Assembly: GCA_024280395.1 (NCBI GenBank)
Contig: JAJRQG010000012.1
Location: forward strand, 1-49,035
From: Gammaproteobacteria bacterium
GTDB lineage: Bacteria > Pseudomonadota > Gammaproteobacteria > Xanthomonadales > Marinicellaceae
Reading direction: 5' to 3'
Length of the DNA: 49,035 nucleotides
Shown here: positions 43,247-49,035 of the stretch, piece after piece
Layout: the number at the start of each line of letters is the position of its first letter
Position numbering within the stretch: position 1 is the first letter of the stretch
Notes under the pieces: generated by a model
What the model was told of the DNA's origin: nothing
Databases searched by the model: none
The model's input: only the letters and a program-made list of their open reading frames with translations
Position numbers and translations under genes: made by a program

Positions 43247-45088
43247 CTATAATTTATTTTCAGAACAAAACTGAGCAAACGATTGAGACAATAGCTTTAC
43301 ATCAACATCCGGCGAGAGTGCGACCCTAACAATATAATCTTTATCTTCTTCTTTGGTTGTTCCTTGAGTCGATGTTGCTGGTATCGTCCAATAACTGCCT
43401 TTAAGCTGGCCATAACTGACACAGTTTTTACAATCCTTTGGGTGCGCATTGATCATAAAGTCAATGAGTTTTATATTGAGCTTCCTTTGGTTCTCACTGC
43501 GTTCTTGCTTGGTCTCTCCACTGGTTGGCAAATCCAAAGAAAAAACCGACGGCATAAAACCTTGTTGTGCGATAACATCAGTTACATAATAAATTTTAGA
43601 TTGCGGCAATAAGGCAAGAATAGTATTAACCAATTCACGGGTCTTTTCATAAGCTTGTTTAATCCGACTGGGCATGGACGGCATATTTTCTGCCAATGTT
43701 TGTAATTGATCAGAATTTGCCTCATTGTCAGATAATACCAAATGACTTGAAATCAGATCGAGCAGGTCCTTTGCAGCATCATTGGCCGTACAATAACCTG
43801 CTATACAACGGCCGCCACTTGGAAATTTTGAACCACTGGCAAAAGAGATGATTTTGACTTCATTAAGTTCACTTTCTGGATGCAACAATCTTACATTGGG
43901 ACAAAATGTTTGATCCACCATGAAAAAGGGGCCTACCGCTAAGTCACCATTGTGCGTCAATCTTTTGCGGGTTAAAACTTCTTCCAGTTTCTTCATATTA
44001 GGAACTTCAACTCTGGGGTTAGTAGGGATTTCAGCCAAAACCAAAGAAACACCATCTGCATCTGCAACCGATGACAATGCTTCGTCAAGGCTGGAAACCA
44101 GATCTTGATCACCATCCACTAGCATATCAACAATGCTCACATTTGGAATCAAGTCGGCGACTCGTCTGGATTGATCATTGGTTCCGCCATAACAATTGGG
44201 CGGCAATATGATTTTAATGGCTTTATCAGGATATTGTGTTTGCGCATTCTCTACCAAACCCATCAGCATCGCATATTGGATAGACAAACCACTGGATGCA
44301 ATTAATGGTGTTAATTGGCTGCCAGTATTTTCTTGGATACAATTAACTACCATCAATTTATCTTTCTCATGACTGTCAATATGCAGGCTAGTTTTATTGT
44401 TTACAATCTCATTTAATGCATTCAAACAATTAGGCGGAGTCATAGCGATGGTTTCACGTCTTCTGACATGCTGAATATCGCTGACAGTGTTGATGTCGGA
44501 ATGATGAACATGCAGGATGCAGCCAAATGTTGGATGAATATTGACAGTAACATCAATATTTACCGAAGTTTTCAAAGCTTTATTAAGGTCATTTTGAGTG
44601 ACGAACACCACTGTGCCTTCAGAATGTTGTGGAATTTTTGAAACATCACTGATTTTATGACAAGTAAAGAGATACCCGTAGATGGTTTTTAATCTTTGCT
44701 CATCAATCAAAGGAGAACGATCACAATCATGGTAAATATGGGTTAATTGACCATTTAAAGTATCTTTGCGCAACAGTGACAAAATTGGCATTGTATGGGA
44801 GGCAAATGCAACCACTTTATCAACGGACACATGATTAATCTCAGACACAACCCATTCCAAAAGACTGGACAATTGATGACCCAAACGAATGTAATCATAT
44901 GCCGTTGGCAATTGTTCCAAATCGTTTGAAGAATACTCACCACTGGATACAAGCTTTTTCAACTCAGCAAGAAACTCAGATTTTGCCTCTGATTCATTGT
45001 AGATATCCAAACGATGCGTGGTTAAATCTACCCAGCTTTGTGGGTATTTTTTGAGTAAGTCTCTGATTGAATCTAAAAATTTTGCCAT
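43247..45088 (-). CDS. PLP-dependent enzyme of Cys/Met-metabolism type with long N-terminal extension
   Basis: The 613-residue protein has a fold-type I PLP core from about 255 to 560: IASSGLSIQYAMLMGLV, LPPNCYGGTNDQSRRV, AEIPTNPRVEVPNM, FFMVDQTFCPN and the PLP lysine Lys421 in SFASGSKFPSGGRCIAGY. These match cystathionine gamma-synthase/lyase-type enzymes. About 250 N-terminal residues have no clear match; they include strand-rich parts (HTYHD-like and TVNIHPTFGCILHVHHSD) that could be a decayed or regulatory domain. The exact reaction is unknown. No methionine-pathway genes are adjacent. It converges on glnE. Confidence 0.72.
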   Translation of the reverse strand: MAKFLDSIRDLLKKYPQSWVDLTTHRLDIYNESEAKSEFLAELKKLVSSGEYSSNDLEQLPTAYDYIRLGHQLSSLLEWVVSEINHVSVDKVVAFASHTMPILSLLRKDTLNGQLTHIYHDCDRSPLIDEQRLKTIYGYLFTCHKISDVSKIPQHSEGTVVFVTQNDLNKALKTSVNIDVTVNIHPTFGCILHVHHSDINTVSDIQHVRRRETIAMTPPNCLNALNEIVNNKTSLHIDSHEKDKLMVVNCIQENTGSQLTPLIASSGLSIQYAMLMGLVENAQTQYPDKAIKIILPPNCYGGTNDQSRRVADLIPNVSIVDMLVDGDQDLVSSLDEALSSVADADGVSLVLAEIPTNPRVEVPNMKKLEEVLTRKRLTHNGDLAVGPFFMVDQTFCPNVRLLHPESELNEVKIISFASGSKFPSGGRCIAGYCTANDAAKDLLDLISSHLVLSDNEANSDQLQTLAENMPSMPSRIKQAYEKTRELVNTILALLPQSKIYYVTDVIAQQGFMPSVFSLDLPTSGETKQERSENQRKLNIKLIDFMINAHPKDCKNCVSYGQLKGSYWTIPATSTQGTTKEEDKDYIVRVALSPDVDVKLLSQSFAQFCSENKL

Positions 45089-45295
45089 CGAATTTAATTT
45101 TATTTTTAAAAATGTATTGTAACTGTTTTAGTAAACGCTTTAAACAATATTTTCACACCTTAAAGATCATGAAGCAAATGAAGGTTATCCTATAGGTTAT
45201 TAAACACCATCGGTGATATTTAAAGATATAACTGTTAAGTATGGTCCTGTTTAACTACAATGGCTGTCACTGAGAAATGGTCAAGAAAATTCAAA

Positions 45296-45610
45296 ATGAA
45301 GAAAACCTATAAATTAACCCACCCAAAAATAAAGTATGCACGCCTCATAGATGCAGCCAAACATGATGTGAAAAAATATTTAAGAAGAGAACGCAATAAA
45401 AAATTACCACAAGGCGTTGACTATTGGGACTTTGATTGTAAATATGGAGTATCCGAAAAAGAAGCCAAAGTGATTGACTTGTCTGACATTAATAAATGCA
45501 TTGACCAAGCACAAGCAGCAAATCTAGAATCATTTTATCTAGAAATCATGGCCACAGCCGGTCACCGCAAGAAAAAAGAAGAAAGTAAGGAGTGGCCAAA
45601 AAATAATTAG
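45296..45610 (+). CDS. DUF6172-type small conserved protein
   Basis: From the ATG at 45296 the product has 104 residues and starts MKKTYKLTHPKIKYARLIDAAKHDVKKYL, the form seen in the DUF6172 family; an ATG at 45260 would add twelve residues. The middle, LPQGVDYWDFDCKYGVSEKEA, is the conserved core. It is basic, probably cytoplasmic, and may bind nucleic acid, but no function is known. It sits 14 bp before a zinc-ribbon-like gene and is probably cotranscribed with it. Confidence 0.8.
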   Translation: MKKTYKLTHPKIKYARLIDAAKHDVKKYLRRERNKKLPQGVDYWDFDCKYGVSEKEAKVIDLSDINKCIDQAQAANLESFYLEIMATAGHRKKKEESKEWPKNN

Positions 45611-45624
45611 AGAATAGTTGTCAA

Positions 45625-45876
45625 ATGGCAAAACCCAATAAAAAAGGCCCAATTGCAACAGTTGACATCTTTTGCAGCAAATGTAAAACCCAACTTTTCA
45701 AATATCGAAAAGGAGGAAAAGGGTCATTGGTTAAATGCTTCAAGGAACGAATCACCAAAGACTTTACCACCCAACCTTGTATCTGCCCAGGTTGTGGATT
45801 GCAATTTGCTCGCGATGTCCTAGTCCGAGGGACACCTGCGTTCAAAATGATTGGTGGAAAGGTGTTTATTAAATAA
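45625..45876 (+). CDS. Small zinc-ribbon-like protein
   Basis: The 83-residue protein has CSKCKTQLFKY near the N-terminus and CICPGCGLQFARD after residue 50, giving two CxxC knuckles able to hold one zinc. Between them is a basic loop (RKGGKGSLVKCFKERITKDF). It is probably a cytoplasmic nucleic-acid- or protein-binding ribbon. It lies 14 bp after the DUF6172 gene, and the pair may work together. Confidence 0.8.
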   Translation: MAKPNKKGPIATVDIFCSKCKTQLFKYRKGGKGSLVKCFKERITKDFTTQPCICPGCGLQFARDVLVRGTPAFKMIGGKVFIK

Positions 45877-46043
45877 TGCTTGATCGAGAAACCAAAACCA
45901 TCATCTCAGCCGAGCCCAAGCGAGAGCAGTGATCAATCTTTTAATTTGGAATGAAATTTTTATAAGTGTCAATTTAAGGAGTCCTTATCCTTTCACCTTA
46001 CTTATTGTTATGATACACATTTTGAATACTTGAGCATTTCCTT

Positions 46044-46577
46044 ATGGCGATAAAGCCAACCATCTATAAACTGCAAATAGCCATTTCTGATTTTAACCGA
46101 GACCACTATGATTCTGTCAATCTCACCGTTGCTTTGCACCCTTCGGAAACATTGGAAAGGATGATGGCAAGAATCGTTGCATATTGCATCAACGCTCAAG
46201 AAAACCTCACATTTACCAAAGGGCTTTCAAATGTAGAAGAGCCTGATATTTGGGTGAAGACTCTCGATGATTTAATTTCTCTATGGATTGAAGTGGGCGA
46301 GCCAACGCCAGAACGCATAAAAAAATCCAGCCGCCTTGCTCCTAAGGTTAAAGTGTATAGTTTTAACAGCAAATCTAACACTTGGTGGGAACAAAGTAAA
46401 AACAAAGTGAGCCCGTTTAAAAATGTACAATTTTACCAATTTAATTGGCGACAAACCCAAAACCTAGCATCATTTGCTAAACGCACCATGGATTGGTCGC
46501 TCAGTATCAGTGGTGATACAGTTTATATAACAGATGAAAATCAAGAATGTGAATTGGAGATCAGAGAGCTAAATTAG
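46044..46577 (+). CDS. yaeQ: YaeQ-family protein
   Basis: The 177-residue protein matches YaeQ by size and by its conserved parts: IYKLQIAISDFNRDHYDSVNLTVALHPSETLERMMARIVAYC, EPDIWVKTLDDLISLWIEVGEP and RIKKSSRLAPKVKVYSF. The fold is a variant of the PD-(D/E)xK nuclease fold; an acidic Asp and Glu with a Lys in that core are visible. YaeQ is cytoplasmic, widely conserved in proteobacteria and of uncertain function, sometimes linked to RfaH-dependent transcription. It stands alone. Confidence 0.94.
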   Translation: MAIKPTIYKLQIAISDFNRDHYDSVNLTVALHPSETLERMMARIVAYCINAQENLTFTKGLSNVEEPDIWVKTLDDLISLWIEVGEPTPERIKKSSRLAPKVKVYSFNSKSNTWWEQSKNKVSPFKNVQFYQFNWRQTQNLASFAKRTMDWSLSISGDTVYITDENQECELEIRELN

Positions 46578-46698
46578 CATTTTTCTACACTGCTCCGTAC
46601 GATAATCACTTTTGAGTCTTGCTTATTCAACAGACTTATTCTGTTCATGGTAAAATAGATTTCATATCAGAATACCTAACTAGCTCCAACCAATAATA

Positions 46699-48636
46699 AT
46701 GAAAAACAATCCATTCCCAATCAAACAATGCGACGCGCTTGAATTAAGTTTTGATGAGCAAGGTTCGGCGTATTCGAATAATTATGGAGATATTTATTTT
46801 CAACCGGGAATTGGGTTGGACGAAAAGAACCATGTGTTTTTAAAAGGCAATCATTTGCCTGAAAACTGGAGCAATAAATCATTGTTTACCATTGGCGAAA
46901 CAGGTTTTGGTACGGGTTTAAATTTTCTTAATACTCTAAAATCTTGGAACCAAACAATAAGTCAAACTGATAACAACAAGCAACTATTGCACTACATAAG
47001 TTGTGAACAGCATCCGATGAACAAACAACAGTTGCAACAAGCACTGTCAACTTTCCCAGAATTGGATATCTATTCAAAACAACTCATCAACCGTTATCCT
47101 CAGTTTTTGCTGTACGGCTTACACCGATTACATTTCAAACAATACAACACCACTTTAACTCTAATATTCGGGGATTGTGTTGATGCTTTTAACAACATTG
47201 ATGCATCAATTGATGCTTGGTTTCTAGATGGTTTTGCTCCCAGTAAAAACTCAGATATGTGGAGTGATCAATTATTTAAAGCCATTGCTGATAAATCACA
47301 CCTTAGTACAACTGTAGCCACCTATACGGTTGCCAGAAAAATCCGAGAAAGTTTGCAAGCTGTAGGATTTGAGATAACAAAAACCAAAGGATTTGGACAA
47401 AAGCGCGAAATGTTAACGGCCAAATTAATGACTGATGACAAAACAATGGACAAACAGCCGTGGTTCTATACCTTTAAATCTAGTAAGCAAGAAACCTTTA
47501 CCATCATTGGTGCAGGAATTGCAGGATTAAGCATTGCACAAAAATTACAAGCCCAAGGCAAGAAAGTCACATTGATAGATAGACAGAAACAACCTTGTTT
47601 AGAAACCTCTGGTAATCCCCAAGCCATGGTGATGCCTTCTTTCGATATCAATGACTCACCTGAGGCGAGGTTTTATTTAACGGCTTTTTTGTATGCCATT
47701 CAATACTATTCTACAGAATTTTATCATCCTGTTGGCGTACATGAATTGGCCTTTACAGACAAACAAATTCAATGGCAAAAACGATTTTTACAACAATTTA
47801 ATTTGCCCAATGACCTTATTCAACACTATAAGAACGGATTGCTTTATCCTCAAGCTGGCTGGTTAGATACCCAAGGTCACGCTAACACTATTTTTCAGCA
47901 ACTAGATAACTACCAACAAGACGAGATCACTTCAATAAAATACATAGATGGCATATGGCACCTCTATGAAGACAGTTTGCTAGTACACAGCACTGAAACC
48001 CTTGTTCTGGCCAACGGAATAAATATTAAACGCTTAATGCCAGACTATGAATGGCCGATTGTCCCCAAACATGGTGAGATCAGTTATTTTAACTCATCGG
48101 ACATGCACAATACCATTGCCAATAACCCACATATCCAGTTGTGCAAAGGTTATATCACTCCCAGTTGGAATGGTGTGCAAACAATGGGTGCCACATTTGA
48201 ACATTTGCCCGAAAACCACTGGTTTGAATCCCCACAAACCAGCGTACAACACTGGCAGAAAAATACCGAACTTTGGAACAATACCCCCTATGCTGAACTA
48301 CTGAAACAAGACGTCAGTGTCCAATCACGTGCGGGATTGCGTGTTACTACGCCTGATCATTTGCCCATTTGCGGTGGCTTAATCAACCAACAATTGTTTA
48401 AAAAAGACTATCACGATATTCGACATGGCAAACATTGGAAGCAATATCCAACTCCTCAAACCATTGACAATCTATATGTTCTGACTGGTCTGGGTTCAAG
48501 AGGTTTTACCTCAGCACCGATATTGGCAGAATTTCTGGTCAACCAAATGCTTGGACAGCCACAGGTTTTAAATAAAAGGATGCAAAAGAGCATTCATCCC
48601 AATCGATTTTTGTTTAAGTCATTGAAAAAGAAATGA
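46699..48636 (+). CDS. mnmC: Bifunctional tRNA wobble-uridine modification enzyme MnmC
   Basis: The 645-residue protein has both MnmC activities. Residues 1-250 are the SAM-dependent methyltransferase (MnmD part) with GETGFGTGLNFL (66-77) and DGFAPSKN (178-184). Residues 265-620 are the FAD-dependent oxidoreductase with FTIIGAGIAGLSIA (267-280), a C-terminal LTGLGSRGFTSAP FAD segment and the SRAGLRVTTPDHLPICGG stretch. It removes the carboxymethyl group and then methylates to give mnm5s2U34 in several tRNAs. The length equals the E. coli enzyme. It is preceded by a 121-bp gap and is a single gene. Confidence 0.96.
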   Translation: MKNNPFPIKQCDALELSFDEQGSAYSNNYGDIYFQPGIGLDEKNHVFLKGNHLPENWSNKSLFTIGETGFGTGLNFLNTLKSWNQTISQTDNNKQLLHYISCEQHPMNKQQLQQALSTFPELDIYSKQLINRYPQFLLYGLHRLHFKQYNTTLTLIFGDCVDAFNNIDASIDAWFLDGFAPSKNSDMWSDQLFKAIADKSHLSTTVATYTVARKIRESLQAVGFEITKTKGFGQKREMLTAKLMTDDKTMDKQPWFYTFKSSKQETFTIIGAGIAGLSIAQKLQAQGKKVTLIDRQKQPCLETSGNPQAMVMPSFDINDSPEARFYLTAFLYAIQYYSTEFYHPVGVHELAFTDKQIQWQKRFLQQFNLPNDLIQHYKNGLLYPQAGWLDTQGHANTIFQQLDNYQQDEITSIKYIDGIWHLYEDSLLVHSTETLVLANGINIKRLMPDYEWPIVPKHGEISYFNSSDMHNTIANNPHIQLCKGYITPSWNGVQTMGATFEHLPENHWFESPQTSVQHWQKNTELWNNTPYAELLKQDVSVQSRAGLRVTTPDHLPICGGLINQQLFKKDYHDIRHGKHWKQYPTPQTIDNLYVLTGLGSRGFTSAPILAEFLVNQMLGQPQVLNKRMQKSIHPNRFLFKSLKKK

Positions 48637-48699
48637 TTAACTAATTCTGTATTACTTCTCACACTTAAAATAATTATAAAACATTGCTACAATTATCAC

Positions 48700-49035
48700 A
48701 TGAACTATTATTTATCAAATAAAGCCAAAACCGATTTTAATAAAGCACCTATGCGACGTCTTGTTGGCTTTGCATTGGGCTTGATAATTGTTTTATTGTT
48801 GATTTTTCTTAGTCCTGATGACAAAGGACATCATACATTTTATACAATGATTGTTACACTGGGTTTACTCTATATTTTCTTGTGAAAAAGTGATTTGTTG
48901 CATGTATTAAACATTAAAAAAGCTAAATTGTATTACAAGAAGGGCAAACTCAAAAACATTAGCCTATATTTGAAAAACAAAGAGTTAATTGTTCTGAATG
49001 ATAGTTTTGATAAGCTAGATTTAATGCTTATAGAA
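48700..49035 (+). pseudogene. Membrane protein frame interrupted by an in-frame TGA, runs off the right edge
   Basis: From ATG 48700 a 61-residue product has two hydrophobic segments (RRLVGFALGLIIVLLLIFL and FYTMIVTLGLLYIFL) and ends at TGA (48883-48885). The same frame stays open to the window end with a plausible continuation (KSDLLHVLNIKKAKLYYKKG, then KNISLYLKNKELIVLND). The TGA falls right after the second helix, where a Trp (TGG) would give a natural junction. Two readings remain: a 61-residue protein followed by a second gene starting at TTG, or one membrane protein broken by a nonsense change. No family is recognised. Confidence 0.5.

Noticed and set aside
45880-46043. Possible tRNA or small RNA in the gap before yaeQ
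   Set aside because: No cloverleaf or terminator hairpin could be drawn.
48883-48885. A genetic-code change with TGA read as Trp
   Set aside because: trpD, the TlpA gene and others end in TGA at natural gene ends, so TGA is a normal stop here.

Overview
This 49 kb window comes from an AT-rich chromosome of a gammaproteobacterium. Housekeeping genes of gammaproteobacterial type (trpD-trpC, alaA, glnE, yaeQ, mnmC, pssA, acnD, cspA, a DUF1631 gene) are mixed with many signal-peptide proteins. An aspartokinase/diaminopimelate decarboxylase fusion and exported proteins ending in a short Phe-x-x-Gly-Phe-Glu tail suggest a Marinicella-like or Xanthomonadales-related lineage. This placement is inference; there is no rRNA in the window. 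I see no tRNA, CRISPR array, prophage or insertion sequence.

Left part (1-4.1 kb, mostly minus strand): the edge of an exported protein, a secreted endonuclease I with lamin-tail-like domains, a DoxX membrane protein, and a Cys/Gly/Lys-rich repeat peptide with six EGKCG motifs. The last two resemble half of an Hvf/bufferin-type copper-binding RiPP locus, but no MNIO (DUF692) maturase lies nearby. From 4.3 to 7.9 kb a tight operon runs trpD-trpC-yihY-like-tlpA-like. From 8 to 15.5 kb come a novel exported protein, a 47-residue membrane protein, the lysine-pathway fusion, a LonB-like protease, an OsmC protein and a LamG-fold exported protein.

Middle (15.4-30.9 kb): an MBL hydrolase coupled to a DUF1631 gene; a two-component system whose regulator lacks an ordinary start codon; a tandem Spondin_N protein; an LRR-like surface protein broken by an in-frame TGA; a CadC-like membrane regulator with a TPR domain; a beta-helix protein; a GFE-tailed protein; a Deg-type protease; and a GNAT enzyme. 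Direct repeats with an exact 11-bp period lie before both the LRR gene and the beta-helix gene, on either side of the CadC-like regulator. They are probably its operators.

Right part (30.9-49 kb): acnD without other prp genes, a small exported protein, a REPIN-like inverted repeat, a cold-shock gene, pssA with a GAF/SpoIIE/HATPase phosphatase, the alaA-ywbE-DUF4124-TRAP binding protein run, a C-terminally shortened glnE, an extended PLP enzyme, two small conserved genes, yaeQ, mnmC and a membrane protein interrupted by TGA at the right edge.

The strongest candidates for undescribed biology are the EGKCG/DoxX pair, the shared GFE tail, and the CadC-like regulator with its 11-bp-period operators.
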